From positions 108,727,746 through 108,791,745 of the forward strand of contig CM057826.1 in the NCBI GenBank assembly GCA_030068075.1: DNA of 64,000 nucleotides. Direction: 5' to 3'. Shown in pieces: positions 32,302 through 44,340 of the stretch (its first letter is position 1; each line of letters opens with the position of its first letter). Both the position numbers and the translations under genes were made by a program. The stretch comes from Paguma larvata. Lineage: Eukaryota > Chordata > Mammalia > Carnivora > Viverridae. Below the pieces are notes generated by a model that saw nothing but the letters and a program-made list of their open reading frames with translations, searched no databases and had not been told where the DNA came from.

Positions 32302-32319
32302 TAGGGGTCATCTGAGTAG

Positions 32320-32807
32320 AAGCAACAGATGAGCAAAGATATGGAGGCATAAGAGGGCACTTTGGGTTAAATATTGTACCGATAAATTAGATAGAGCTGA
32401 AAATTAACCATGTTTGCTGAAATAGTAGGAAGAGAGGTTGGATGTAGGGCAGAAGTACAAGAACATATTTTTCAGCGTCTTGGTGTGGCAGCAGAACTAT
32501 TAGGCTAAGAATCTGGGTTTTGGAGAAATACACCCTGGCTTTGAAACTCAGATTCCCTGTCAGCGCAACACATTGTCATTCCCAACCTATACTTTAGGAG
32601 GTGACTCTCTGTACAGAAAGCTGTTGGAGGCCTTGAATTCACAAAACAGGTGCTCTTCTCATGGGCTGACCTCACTGCCTGTTACCTGATCTTCTGCAGT
32701 CACTGGTTCAATGACTCAATGGGGGAATTATCCACAAGGTCTGGTCTGTCTCTGGTTTCTTTAAGACATACAGTCAGTTGACTCTATACTATAGATTAAC
32801 CCTTTCT
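32320..32807. other. Unique stretch
   Basis: No feature is recognised. Confidence 0.5.
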
Positions 32808-32820
32808 AGACTTCACTTTT

Positions 32821-33026
32821 TTTTTAGAGAGAGAGAGAGAGAGAGCGAGCAGGAGAGCACAAGTGAGGGAGGAGCACAGGGAGAAGGAGAGAGAGAATCT
32901 CAGGCAGGCTGGCTCTATGCCCAGCACAGAGTCTGATGTGGGGCTGGGTCTCATGACTGTGAGATCATGACCTAAGCCCAAGTCAAGAGTTGGATGCTTA
33001 ACTGACTGAGCCACCCAGGCACCCCA
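32821..33026 (-). mobile_element. SINEC, minus strand
   Basis: A full-length copy with head ggggtgcctgggtggctcag at 33026. The duplication agact[tc]cactttt lies at 32808-32820 and 33027-33039. Its middle (gaatctcaggcaggctggc) is the variant shared with canine-type copies. Confidence 0.93.
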
Positions 33027-33039
33027 AGACTCCACTTTT

Positions 33040-33590
33040 TAATGTCAGAGAGGCAAAAAATTCAGAAAGTGACAGGCTTGATTGCAATAGACAGACAGTG
33101 GTTGCAATAGAAAGTGGAAGGCTGAATTGTAATAGACAATATTTGTTGCTTCTGTCTTTATTAGACTCCTTCCAAGCTTTACTTTGGTAAACACTTACTT
33201 GGCAAATCTCATTGTTCATCCATAGAACTTTGGCTCATGGGACCTCCTAACATACTCGTAGACCAGGAAGGGTCTTCTGGAAAGTCTTTGGCTTTACAGC
33301 TTATGCTGACATCACACTAGACTTGAGATCTTCATTGTATTTGCTAAGAATGAGACTTCTGAACATATCACCTGACATGGGCCACCCAATGATTAGTTAA
33401 TGTTTTGTTTCAACAATGTTGCCAAGTGCTTATACATAGTAAAATATCTTCTTTATTTTTTATTTTATCCCCTTCTTATTTTTATTTTTTAAAAACTGTT
33501 TTCCTGAAAATATGAAAATTGCCAAGATCATGGCCTGTCACCCCTACAGCCTGTAAATCTTAAAAACAAAGACATTCAGAGGCTCCTGGA
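33040..33590. other. Unique stretch
   Basis: No gene is seen. At 33080-33140 the phrase ttg[ct]aataga recurs three times. Confidence 0.5.
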
Positions 33591-33821
33591 TGGCTTAGTT
33601 TGTTAATCATCCAATTCTTGATTTTGCCTCAGATCACGATCTCACAGTTTGTGAGTTTGAGCCCTGTGTTGGGTTTGTGTGACAGTGTGGAGCCTGCTTG
33701 GGATTCTCTGTCTCCCTCTCTCTCTGCCCCTCCCCTGCTCATGCTCTCTCTCGCTCTTTCGCTCTCCCTCGAAATAAATAAATAAACAAAACAAAAAAAA
33801 CTAAAAAAAAAAAAAAAAGAA
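33591..33821 (+). mobile_element. SINEC, long A-rich tail
   Basis: The head (ggctcctggatggcttag), box-B-like gagtttgagccc, CT segment and a long aaataaataaataaac tail are clear. Confidence 0.92.
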
Positions 33822-33823
33822 CA

Positions 33824-34119
33824 GACCTTCAGGTATGTAACTACTGAGTAATGACCTAACTCATGAAATTTAATGTTGATAAAATACTATTATCAACACA
33901 TAGTCCATATTCAGTTTTCATTGATAGTCCCAATATCATTCTTTATGGGAGCTTTCACACCCAATCTAAGATTCTGTCATGTACCATTACTCTGAAACAT
34001 TTCCTCAGTCTTTCATTAACAGTAGGTATATTAATAACTTTTATTAATAAAGAAACATGAATACAGAGCCCAAATAATATAAGTAATGAGGCATGTCAGA
34101 GAGTGAATATTTAATTATT
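33824..34119. other. Unique stretch
   Basis: No feature is recognised. Confidence 0.45.
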
Positions 34120-34470
34120 TTATTTTATAAGAGGCCTTTGCAATAGTCCGTGTAAGAGGTGATAAGGAAGTTAAACCAACTAAAGAGACAATGCTTTCAA
34201 AAGAGGCACACGGACGACTTGATTAATTATGTGTGGGAGGTAGGTGGGGAGGAAGGGTCTGTGAACACTCCAAGGTTTCTAACACGGTAGTCAGCACAGA
34301 CAGGGTGCCAAGCATTGCTGGAGAGAATACTGTGAGGAACCACATTGAAGGGGAAGATGGTCAATAACTTTTGCATATGCTGAATGTAAGTCAACTCAGG
34401 AGTGACCAGGGAGAGTTATTTAGTAGTAAGGTGTAACCTGCACTGGTGTTCCTGGGCACTGCCCAGTTAG
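34120..34470 (+). repeat. Ancient mammal-wide repeat fragment (unassigned family)
   Basis: The phrases ggcctttgcaatagtccgtg, gtgaacactccaaggtttct and tgtaagtcaactcagg are decayed forms of the same family as 3850 and 47730. Confidence 0.45.
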
Positions 34471-35460
34471 AGCCCTGAAGGTCTGCATCCTGGAGGTCTC
34501 ATTCCTAAACAAAATGAGACAGTTTTTTGCCCTGTAATAAGTAGACCATTAGTAACATGAGTTTGGAGACCAGAGAGTGGATGAAGTTAGTGGTTGAAGG
34601 CACACACATGTAAAGGCAATCACTGGAAACTTTGAGAGGGACTGAGATGACCCAAGAAGGAAAACCAGGTGAGAAGCCCTCAGAGGCTCTACTGGAAGCT
34701 GAGACCCAGAGTGTTTCTCTTTCTGGGCCAGCAATTTCCCGAGCTCAGCAATCATAAAACAAGCATTGATTAACTTACTGTGTATTTCAAATTACTTTTT
34801 GCACCACTGTGAGCTGTTCAGAAACTTGCTGTCTTAGGAACAGGAATGAAATAAAATTGATTATCCATCAAGGTGGTTATTATCACCTCTTCAGTCTGTG
34901 ACTTCTTTACTTCACTCATTATTAATTTCAGAGATTTAGCTTCTTTTTAGTGTTACTCATTTTTCATCCAGTTCTTTACAAGCAGTTTTCATAGTGGCTT
35001 GTGATCATTACTTTTCAATTTTTGATTTCCCAATAGTCTTTTCTAAAATACGATCCATTTTCTGCATCATGAAGTTCAGCAGAGTGGAACATTGATTAAA
35101 TAAAATAAATTTAAAAGTTTGTTAAGCTCTGTGTCTATAAAAATGATAGAAACTATGCTCTTCTTTATTATTTTCCAAAAATAATGGGTGTACTTGGACC
35201 TTACTTGATCTACAGATTTACTGTATTAATGCATTAGACACAGTTTTGTCATCTAATTGTTAGTTGGTCCTCATTTGGTCAAAAATGTTTTAATTCAGTA
35301 AGTCAGATAAAAGTAATTAGTTTGGTTCAAGGTCTTAATGACAGATCTAATAGGGCGAGAGAGGTCACCTATCCCATCCAAGGCTGTTCCTGTCTTTGCT
35401 TTCATACTTAGCTTTCTTGAAGATAGCACATGTTAACTTGACACATTTATATAATATTGT
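34471..35460. other. Unique stretch
   Basis: About 1 kb without a recognised feature. Confidence 0.5.
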
Positions 35461-35464
35461 AAAG

Positions 35465-35690
35465 GTTTATGTTTCCATGGCAGTTTCTCATACTGATCTT
35501 ATTTGATTCCTAATATCTGTCAAGTGAATAAGTCGAGTATTACTTTCACTCTCATTTCAAAAATGAGGTACCTGAGACACAAAAGTGACTTGACCAATGT
35601 CATAAGATGGAACAACGGAGATAACTGTGGAAGGAGACAGAATTTATAATCCTAAACTGATAATCTTCTGACCACATCCTGTGGCCAGCC
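35465..35690 (-). mobile_element. MIR SINE, minus strand
   Basis: The phrases atgaggtacctgagacacaa, agtgacttgaccaatgtcat and the upstream ttatttgattcctaatatct fit a reversed MIR. Confidence 0.78.
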
Positions 35691-36004
35691 CCCATTCTGC
35701 ATCCATCTAATTTCACCGAAGTTGTAAAGCACACCTGAACTGTGAACCGATGGCCTTGCCAGCCACAGTGCTCTTACTCTTTACTGTAATTTTATGGAAA
35801 CCCAGTTCATATTTAAAAACTTGGAACCCACAGGATAGAAATTGACTTATGAGATGTGGAAGATAATGAGAAGCACCTGAGAGAATGATTTTCTTTTGCT
35901 CCCTGCCCCCCCAACCCCACCCCAATCACATGTATGTTTGAGTCCTTCGAGTGTGCAGTGGATTCTATATACAACTGTGGCAGATTGTATTTTCCAAAAA
36001 TGGC
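35691..36004. other. Unique stretch
   Basis: No feature is recognised beyond a C-rich patch near 35905-35925. Confidence 0.45.
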
Positions 36005-36545
36005 CACAACAATCTCTCTCATCCTACCCACTCATCTTACAATGTGCTTATAGAGTTCTCCCATGGAGAGGTGGTATTTAGGGTCATCCTCCTTGAATCT
36101 GGGGGACTGGTGATACTATGTGACAGCTGAGCCTAGAACATAAAAGGTGACACAAGTCAGCTTGGCTCTCTTGGGATGTTTGTTCTTGGAACTCAGTGTC
36201 ACGTGGTGAGGGTTCCCTGGCAACCACATGGAGATTTCATTTTAAAGGTGTTTCAGTTGATAACTCTAGCTAAGTTCCCAGTCAGTAGTCAGCATCAGTG
36301 ACCAGACATACAGGAAGTGAGCCTTTGGATGATTCCAGTCCCAAGTCAAGAGTGCCTGTCCTGACACCCCCATCCCCAGTTCCAAGCAAACCAAGACAGT
36401 TGGTCACCCTACTCCAGGTTATGAGCCACATCCCCTCCCTCCTTAGAACAACTTCTGAGGATATAGCCTCCTCCACTATTACATGGCCCAAAGCTCCCAG
36501 CAAGATATCTCCTTCAAAATGAAATAATTCAAGCACAACCCTAAT
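36005..36545 (+). mobile_element. LTR-like element, same family as 22179-22691
   Basis: The phrases ccaaaaatggccacaacaat, tccttgaatctgggggactg and atgtgacagctgagcctaga run parallel to the 22.2-kb element. The 3' end is decayed and lacks the agccac-aagttttgggg ending. The family is not assigned. Confidence 0.5.
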
Positions 36546-36839
36546 TCAGAGGTAAGATTTCAGGGGACTAAAATTTCCTCTGCAGCTTAGCTGTCCAGCA
36601 CTTAACTTCCATAGTAGGAAATTTACTCCATAGTTGAGTCAAAGGGCTTGGGAATGCTAATAGCTCAACTATTGCCAGTCTTTTTATGCACCATAATGAG
36701 GAACTGAAACATACGACCTCAAATGGTACATACAACCCTTCGAATTTATATGTCAATGTAAATGAGTTGATCATTTTGTCTCCTGGGGCTGATTTCCCCT
36801 ATAGGATCTGGGAGGGAGAATGTGAGAATTCTAAAGATG
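36546..36839. other. Unique stretch
   Basis: No feature is recognised. Confidence 0.45.
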
Positions 36840-38150
36840 ATTTCCTAGGTTACTATATAAAAACTTTACTGTTTTGTGTTTTACATTTAGAATCAAAAAT
36901 CTATCTAGGATTAAGTTTTGTGTATTGTATGAGGTAGGAGTCAAATTTTGTTTCTCTTACAAGGATACCCAACATTGGAGAAACCGTCTTTCCTCCACTT
37001 CTCTGGATTGCTAACTTTCATGTAAAGCAACTGTCAAAATACATATGGGTCTTTTATATACTCTGTAATTTTATATTCTTGCACTGATATCTTATTCTCT
37101 TTATTACTATAATAATCCTTTATATCAGTACAGAAAATCCTCCTACTTTATATTCTTCTTCAGTGTTTTTTTTTTAAATTATTCTTAGCTGTTTGGATTT
37201 CATATAAATTTTACTTTCATTTTCTCAACTCACAAAATTTCTGTTTAGATTTTTAATGAGATCACATTGAACTGGAAGTCAATTTAGAAAGAACTGACAT
37301 TCTTTCAACCTTGAATCTTCTAATCTAAGAACATGTTATATTATATTTCAAGTTTTAAATATTTATCTCGTTAACATTTTGTTTGCTGGATTTACTACCA
37401 TGTATTTGTTATTTTTAAAAGTATTGAAAATGGTGTCTTTTTAAAAATTTATTTTCTATTCATTATTGGGATATATAAATAGAATTGAGTTTTATATATT
37501 GTCTCTGAACCCATCAATTTTAATGAACATATTAAATATAATTATCTGTAGATGATTTTGAATATTTATCTTTAAAATCATATTACTTGAAATTAATGAC
37601 ACTTTTATTATTTCACTTCTAATCTTTATACCTTTTATTTCTTTTTCTTTCTTTATTCACTGGCTGTTACAATATTGAATGGAAAGCAGACATCCTTTTC
37701 TCATTCTTTTTTTTTTTATTTTTTTTTTAACGTTTATTTGTTTTTGAGAGACATAGAGACAGAGTATGAGCAGGGGAAGGGCAGAGAGAGAGGGAGATAC
37801 AGAATCTGAAGCAGGCTCCAGGCTCTGAGCTGTCACCACAGAGCCCGACGCGGGGCTCAAACTCACAGACCATGAGACCATGACCTGAGCCGAAGTCGGC
37901 CACTTAACCAACTGAGCCACCCAGGTGCCCCTCTCATTCTTATTTTAGGGGGAAATCAGCCACCATTTTACTATTAAGTATATTGCTGCTATACATTTTT
38001 TGTATATACCATTTATCATATTACCTAAGTTCTCTACTATCTCTAATTTTTTAAGACTTTTATCATAGATATATAATGTACAGATTTGACATCAGAAGGT
38101 CTACCCACTATCATTTATTGTAAATTATTTAAGTAATAGTAATATTTAGT
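36840..38150 (-). mobile_element. Old L1 ORF2 region, minus strand, split by a SINEC
   Basis: Reversed ORF2 phrases occur in order: tctatctaggattaagtttt, ttcatataaattttactttc, ttaatgagatcacattgaac, cttgaatcttctaatctaag, tggaaagcagacatcctttt, then ccaccattttactattaag after the SINEC at 37709-37931. No open frame remains. Confidence 0.72.
37709..37931 (-). mobile_element. SINEC, minus strand, near-consensus
   Basis: Flanked by the exact 10-bp duplication tctcattctt at 37699-37708 and 37932-37941. The body closely resembles the copy at 1690-1910, including the variant gagacatagagacagag. Confidence 0.95.
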
Positions 38151-38160
38151 TTTTATTGAA

Positions 38161-38367
38161 AAAAATTTTAAGTTTATTTTTATTTATTTTGAGAGAGAGA
38201 GAGCAAGAAGAGGAGGGGCAGAGAGAGAGGGAGAGAGAGAATCCCAAGCAGGCTCCACACTGTCAGCACAGAGCTGAATGCGGGTCTTGAACTCATAGAC
38301 TGTGAGATCATGACCTGAGCCGAAGTCAAGAGTCGGACACTCAACTAACTGAGCCACCCAGGCATCC
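38161..38367 (-). mobile_element. SINEC, minus strand
   Basis: A full-length copy. The duplication ta[gc]tttttattgaaa lies at about 38146-38160 and 38368-38382. Confidence 0.93.
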
Positions 38368-38599
38368 TACTTTTTATTGAAATTTTACACAGAACTTCAA
38401 TATATAGAGGATAAAAGTTGCACTTCTCTACTTCAAGCTGAGTGAGAGTTTGGGAACACCACTCATACAGGTATCTTTGTTTTGTTTTGTTGCCGCTAAG
38501 CAGCAGCCTCAGCTGCAATACTGCACCAAACCAACTTTCTTTCTTCAAACTATTTCTTTACTCTCCAAAGCTCTTATATATGCAATTCAATAAAAAAAT

Positions 38600-38800
38600 T
38601 AAGTAATAAATCACTAACATCTATTGAACATTTACCCTTTGCCAGGTATGTTTGTTGTTAAGTGAATTATCTTGTTTAATCATCATAGCCATTCCAGAAA
38701 GAAGAGAAGACCAAGGCTTGGAAAATTTAATAACTTAGCCCAAGAACACATAGCTGGCAGGTGGTGAATTTTATTCCATTATCTACTACTCTTAGTGGAT
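38600..38800 (-). mobile_element. MIR SINE, minus strand
   Basis: The phrases ttgccaggtatgtttgttgt, gtttaatcatcatagccatt and agcccaagaacacatagctg fit a reversed MIR. Confidence 0.83.
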
Positions 38801-39326
38801 AAACTAATCTGTTTTCCAGTACAGACACCTTTCATCTCTAACCAATGTAACTAGCCATGTTTGAAAACACCTCATGCTTTAAGTTCTAGGAGCGTCTGTT
38901 ACATGTTTGCTTTTGCCTACGTAGCAGCACAGCTGGCTAAATAGGTGATGAAAGACACATAACGGGAGGTGACAATAAGAAGTGCTGTTTGCTATTTGAA
39001 AATTTGTATCCAGAGTAACACATTCCTTCTGAAAATGTACTATCAAGGCTAAACATTAATTATTCAGATGTCATCTCAGATGTGGTACTTGTCAAAAACA
39101 GAGAGCCGTTTTCCCCAAACACCTCACTCTTAATGTGCCTAGTATCAGAAGCTGTTCATGTTCATTCTAGATTACTGCAGTGCTTCAGTTTGGGACTTTT
39201 CTATTAAATATAAATTGCCTTATGTGAGTTATTCATTGTCTTAAAATATCAGGGAACTGAGAGACTGATTTATTTTATGTTCCAATATGTTGCAGTATAG
39301 ATAACATTGAACCTGGTCTTTCCTTT
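38801..39326. other. Unique stretch
   Basis: No feature is recognised. Confidence 0.5.
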
Positions 39327-39338
39327 CATTAATTTTTT

Positions 39339-39549
39339 ATTTTTATTTTTTAAGTCTATTTATTTAGTTTGAGAGCAAGAGAGCACAAACAGAGGAGGAA
39401 GAGAGACAGAGGGAGAGAGAATCCCAAGCAGGCTCCGCACTGTCAGTGCAGAGCCTGATGTGAGGCTCTAACTCATGAACCATGAGATCATGACCTGAGC
39501 CGAAATCAAGAGTCGGATGCTTAACTGATTGAGCCACCCAGGCACTCCT
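39339..39549 (-). mobile_element. SINEC, minus strand
   Basis: A full-length copy. The duplication c[ag]ttaatttttt lies at 39327-39338 and 39550-39561, and the second copy is also the start of the next SINE. Confidence 0.93.
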
Positions 39550-39557
39550 CGTTAATT

Positions 39558-39648
39558 TTTTAAGAAGTAATCCCTACACCCAATGCGGGGTTAGAACTTG
39601 AAATCTCTAGATCAAGAGTCACATGCTCTACCCACAGCCAGCCAGGTA
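39558..39648 (-). mobile_element. SINEC, short older type, minus strand
   Basis: The phrases agaagtaatccctacaccca, atgcggggttagaacttg and gatcaagagtcacatgctct are the short form in reverse. The long SINEC at 39339 landed at its tail. Confidence 0.85.
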
Positions 39649-39649
39649 T

Positions 39650-40162
39650 ATGAAAGATTACTTCCTCTCTCCCTCTCTCTTTGTGAATGTCTCTCTATTT
39701 CTCTCCTTCTCCCTTTCCCAAAACATTAATTATTGTATTTTCTTATCAAAGAATTATTCTTTGATTTAACACACCATAGCTTGGAGCTATTTATTTACAA
39801 TCAAGGCCAACAATTCTCACAAAATAAGGCTGACAGCTCTTCCTTCTGAGATACAGGTATGTTGATGGAAGCCCCAAAGAAATTCCGTATGAACCCATCT
39901 AGGGCACAGCTTGTCTTAATTTGTCTGTCATCTTATCTCCTTTCCTCCCCTCTGGGGGGCAGACCTGGGCATTCCTAATCTTCCTGACCCTCTTCTCTTG
40001 CTCCTCCCTTCCCTGCACTATGACAAAGATTCTGTTAGTTCATCCTTCTCTTTCCATTCCTGTTGCAGATCAAGGCCAAGAGAAATCAGGTGCAGAAAAA
40101 ATGTTATCATTTATCCCTTGGTAGGACTAATCAGGTTAGAAGTGTATATGGAAACATTGCTT
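39650..40162. other. Unique stretch
   Basis: A CT-rich patch at 39660-39715 could be a decayed SINE tail. Nothing else is recognised. Confidence 0.5.
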
Positions 40163-40177
40163 TGGGTACAAATATTT

Positions 40178-40419
40178 TTCTTTTCTTTTCTTTTCTTTTT
40201 TTTTCAGAGTAAGTGAGAGAGAGGGGGAGAAAGAGACAGCACGAGCACAAGTGCATACATGTGCATGAGGCAGGGGGAAAGGGAGAGATAGAGAGAAAGA
40301 GAGAGAGAGAGAGGGAATCCCAAGCAAGCTCCATGCTCAGCATGGAACCTGACCAGGGGTTCTATCTGAGCCAAAATCAAGAGTGTGATGCTTAACCTAC
40401 TGAGCCACCCAGGCACCCC
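40178..40419 (-). mobile_element. SINEC, minus strand, expanded purine segment and box-B deletion
   Basis: The duplication tgggt[ag]caaatattt lies at 40163-40177 and 40420-40434. The purine-rich segment is enlarged (gcatacatgtgcatgagg inserted), and the box-B area is deleted (ccaggggttctatctgagcc). Confidence 0.92.
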
Positions 40420-40434
40420 TGGGTGCAAATATTT

Positions 40435-40964
40435 CTAATCCAAGCCTGTATTAGCCTTTAAAATTAGATTCCTGACAGACTGTTGGCCATTCAGATCTTG
40501 ATCCTACCTTTAGAACTGACTGTATCTTTACCACTTAGATTCCTAAATTGTTGTGAATCTAATTCTTTTAATGTCTTCTAGGAAAGCAAATTATTGCTTT
40601 CATCAACAACTCATGTCAAACTTTAATGGTTCTTAATGGTTCTTCTACTTGAGTCAGAGATAATTATTTTCATGAAACACTTGGATCTGCATTCCAATTT
40701 ATGCATATGTAAGAGTCTCTGTCATAGGCTGTCTGCCTTGGCTACACCCTGCAGATTTTTTTTTTAAATATGTACAAATGTCTTGAATGCTATCAAATAA
40801 GAATTCTAGGAAAACCAAGGCAGATAATAAATATGAAAAGATGGAGGGAAGTACTGTTCTAAGTACCAAATAAAAATCAACCATGAAGTTAAGTTTCTGA
40901 GAATGGGATGTGGGTGATGTATGAGGATAATGAACTACTTAACAAGAGGACTAAATGGAAGAAA
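40435..40964. other. Unique stretch
   Basis: No gene is seen. A small tandem copy of taatggttct lies near 40625-40645. Confidence 0.5.
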
Positions 40965-41545
40965 CAATAGAGCCAAAGAGAGAGGAAGAAAAATTTCTCC
41001 TCTACTCTCTTAGGATCTCTGGCTGGGCCTGAGAATTAAACTGACTTAAAGCAAATTAACAGGAAAAAAGCATACAAATTTCTATAGAAGTTTACATGTA
41101 CATGGAAATCTTCACAAGAAAATGACCCAGAGAAGTGCCCAGAGCAAAAAGTTTATATACCTTTTAGATAAAGAAATAATACATTTGGAAAGACATGATA
41201 AGACAAAGGGGGTTTGGGTGAGAGGCAATAAATTATGGGGAAATGACTAGGAGATATATCTGGGAGAGACCAGTGGAAGATAAAGGTAAGGTTTTAGTAA
41301 GATTTTAGTAAGTTTAGTAAGTAAAGATCCATTTCAGTGTCAATTCCCAATTTCTGGTGATAAGGATGTTCTTTTATTCCTGGTACAAGGAGGGCACCTT
41401 TCTCATGGGTAGTTTTAAGTAAGGGGAGGTCAGAGAGCCCTTCCTGCATCTACTACTTCTCAAGTGCCTTCAGCTCAAAACAGTCAGTATGCCAAAGTGG
41501 CATATTTGAGGGTGGCATGTTCTGAATTCCTTCAAGGGATGTCTG
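40965..41545 (-). mobile_element. LTR-like ancient repeat (orientation nominal)
   Basis: The phrases gagaattaaactgacttaaa, ttcacaagaaaatgaccc, tcagctcaaaacagtcagta and ccaaagtggcatatttgagg follow a mammalian interspersed repeat that I recall but cannot name. A short direct repeat, ttttagtaag, lies at 41293-41312. Confidence 0.4.
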
Positions 41546-41559
41546 TGTTGAAGTCAGAG

Positions 41560-42085
41560 GGTATTCTGAATATCTATTTCTACATACCAAATCACCCCAA
41601 AACTTAGTGGCTTTATACAACAATAGTCATTTATTACTTCTCCCAGTTTCTGTGGGTCATAAATCTGAAATAATTTGACTGAGGTGTTCTGGCTTGGGTG
41701 TGTCATGAGGGCACAGTCAACTGATAGCTGGGACTGGTGTCTTCATTCACATGCCTGACACTGGGTTGGGAAAGACTCTGAGTGTGGAACAGCCGAAGCT
41801 CCTTGGACATCTCTCTCTATCTCAGTATGGTCTCTGCTTTACCTCTCCAGGCAGCTTCAGAGTATGAGAATTCTTGTGTGGTGGTTCAGGGCTCTAGACC
41901 ATGCATCCTAAGAGAGAGAACCAGGAGGAAGCTGTATTACTTCATCCTACTTGCCTCAGAAGTCACACAGCATTCCTGCCAACAAGCATATTCTATTACA
42001 CACATTCTATTTGTTAAGAGTCATAAGGCCAGGCCATATTTAAGCAAAGGATAATTAGACTCCATCTTTGACGAAAGGATTGTCA
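41560..42085 (+). mobile_element. MaLR/ERVL-like LTR remnant
   Basis: The phrases accccaaaacttagtggctt, ttctgtgggtcataaatctg and aagcatattctattacacac follow the same family as 11800-12290. Confidence 0.55.
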
Positions 42086-42099
42086 AAGAATTGGCAGAC

Positions 42100-42560
42100 A
42101 GCAATCAGAGACACCTGGGCCGGAAATATAAACTTGGAGTCATCAGTATATAAATCATTGAAGAAATGTGAGTAATTAAGATAGGGATATGAAGAGGTAG
42201 GAGGAAGAGAGAGAGACATAGAGAAAGAGAACAGAATTAGAAGGAAGGGAAACCAGGTCTGAGCCTTTAAAAATGTCTAACGTGTAAAGATGTTTTGGCT
42301 AAAGAGAATGAGAAGCCCTGATCAGAGATACTGGACAACTAGCAGGAGAGTGTAATGTCACCCTGCAGGGACAACAGAATAGCTTCAAAGAGAATCTACA
42401 ATGGATACTACTAAGAAGCCAAATAAGATGAAGATGGACAGGCAATATACATCTGATTTAGTAGTATGGAACTCAATGCGAACCAACTGCACATTTAAAT
42501 CCTAATGAGAGGGATCTGGTAGACAATGAGAAATTGAAGATAAGGAGAGAGAATTCTGTC
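42100..42560 (+). repeat. Ancient mammal-wide repeat fragment (unassigned family)
   Basis: The phrases ataaacttggagtcatcagt, gtctgagcctttaaaaatg and agcaggagagtgtaatgtca are decayed pieces of the family also seen at 46600 and 48790. Confidence 0.5.
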
Positions 42561-42599
42561 TGGAAACTGAAAAATAAATAAATTGTCCACTTAATACCT

Positions 42600-43110
42600 C
42601 AATCTTTCTATCTAGGTCTCTGAGCTAATGCTAGAGCACCTGAAGTCGGGAAGAAGGTATCTGTTGGTTTATTAGGGATTGCAAAATGGTGATATTTAAA
42701 TTCAATATTGTTCCTTCTTTCTATCTGTAATCCTGTAAAGAGAAATTTGTTCATCACGTATTTGGTTATTCTAAGGTACAGCGTGCATAGGAAACACAGG
42801 AGTAATGATTAGTACTTTGCTCTCTTTATCAAATTTCAAACTTAACACAGTAGGTCACTAGCATCCTCCAGAAGTGATCATTACAGGACAGTGGTATATA
42901 GGCTATGCTCCACAGAATCTTTCAGGGGCTGCAGGACATGGCAGGGTAGGAGTTGAGCAAGTTCTGTGTCCCCAGTCCAATTCACTCAGTGCAGTTAAAA
43001 TGTTTTCCATATTGAGCATCGGTGATCCTTTACTGGAAAAAAGGCTTGCATGGCTTAAAGGAAAAGGATTGAAAATAATTTACCTGGAAGATAAATTTTA
43101 TACCTACAAC
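42600..43110 (-). mobile_element. Possible old L1 3' UTR fragment, then unique sequence
   Basis: The phrases gattgcaaaatggtgatat and ttctaaggtacagcgtgcat resemble a reversed old L1 3' UTR. The part after about 42860 is not recognised. Confidence 0.4.
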
Positions 43111-43168
43111 ATTATAGGCTCAACAAATGTTTATCGAATGATGAATGATGAACAAATGAATGAATTTA

Positions 43169-43397
43169 TTTTTTTATTATTTTTTAAAAATTATTTTTAA
43201 TCTTTATTTATTTTTGAGAGAGAGAGAGTGTGTGAGCAGGGGAGGAACAGAGAGAGGGGGAAACATAGAATGTGAAGCAGGCTCCAGGCTCCAAGCTGTC
43301 AGTACAGAGCCCAATGCGGAGCTCAAACTCATGAATCACAAGATCATGACCCGAGCTGAAGTTGGAAGCCTAACCAACTGAGCCACTCAGGCGCCTC
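43169..43397 (-). mobile_element. SINEC, minus strand
   Basis: A full-length copy. The duplication tgaatgaatt lies at 43157 and 43398, within an L2-like gaatgatgaatgatg ending. Confidence 0.93.
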
Positions 43398-43631
43398 TGA
43401 ATGAATTAAAAAAAAACAAAGAATGATTAGATTTTCAGAAATGAGGGTTATAAGAGAATATTGAGCTCTTTCCAGCCATGGTCTTTGTTCACAGAAAGAT
43501 AGGCTGCAGGGAAAGATTATGTGACTAACAGGGATTTGCCTTGCTTTTTTCCTACTTTCCAATAATTCAGAGAGGGATAGACAGCAGGCATGTGAGAGAA
43601 CAGGGAGAGAAAGGATAGAAAGAGAGACAAG

Positions 43632-43871
43632 AGGGGTTCTTGGTGTTATGCATCTGACTTCTGCCCAGGTCATGATTTCATGGTTTATCAGCTTGAGCTC
43701 CCCTCCAGGTGATCTCGAGCCCCACATCAGATCAACATGAGCCCCACCTTGATTGAGCCCCACTTCTCTCTCTCCCTCTCCCTCTTTTTCTCTCAATCTC
43801 TGGCCTTCCTGGGATTCTCTTTGTCTCTCTGCCCCTTGCTCTCCACTCTCCTGCACCACTCTCTCTCTCCC

Positions 43872-43927
<56 letters not shown>
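43632..43927 (+). mobile_element. Enlarged, rearranged SINEC with a GAAA tail
   Basis: The head is weak, and the middle holds three spaced copies of gagccccac (near 43709, 43740 and 43757), so part of the box-B region has been multiplied. The CT segment is extended and the tail has become a GAAA microsatellite. Confidence 0.75.
43872..43926. repeat. (GAAA)n microsatellite
   Basis: About thirteen uninterrupted aaag units at the end of the SINEC. It is likely to vary between individuals. Confidence 0.96.
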
Positions 43928-43928
<1 letters not shown>

Positions 43929-43929
43929 G

Positions 43930-44340
43930 AGAGGAGGGAGGGAAGAAGTGAATAAAAGGGTAGTCTTTTTATCTACTAGTCATTCTCTTTCATTTCACTG
44001 AGTTAGTTCCCCAAAGACAATCTGAAGACCAGGCAGACACCAGAAACTCCCTTTCTTAGTCTTTTCTCAGCTCATTCCCTCCACCTTTGAGTTATTCTGT
44101 TCTTGATGCCCCTTGGAAACTTGGGTTGGTGTTAGTCTGGAGAACCTCACCACACCTCTGGCAGGTCCTTACGACTCCCTTAAACGCAAGCTACAAGTGC
44201 TTCCCCATGACTGGACCATAGGGGGACCACAGGGACCAAAGGACTGCAGGAAATGTCCCCATCATTGATGTCCTACTTGTTGATGTCCTTCAACCACAAT
44301 TAGCTTATAAGTTCTTTGCTTTCAGGCAACCCAGCTAGTC
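43930..44340. other. Unique stretch
   Basis: No feature is recognised. Confidence 0.5.

Noticed and set aside
43344..43859. 171-codon minus-strand open frame, the longest in the window
   Set aside because: It spans two SINECs and the sequence between them, including the low-complexity CT/GA tract. There is no independent coding evidence.
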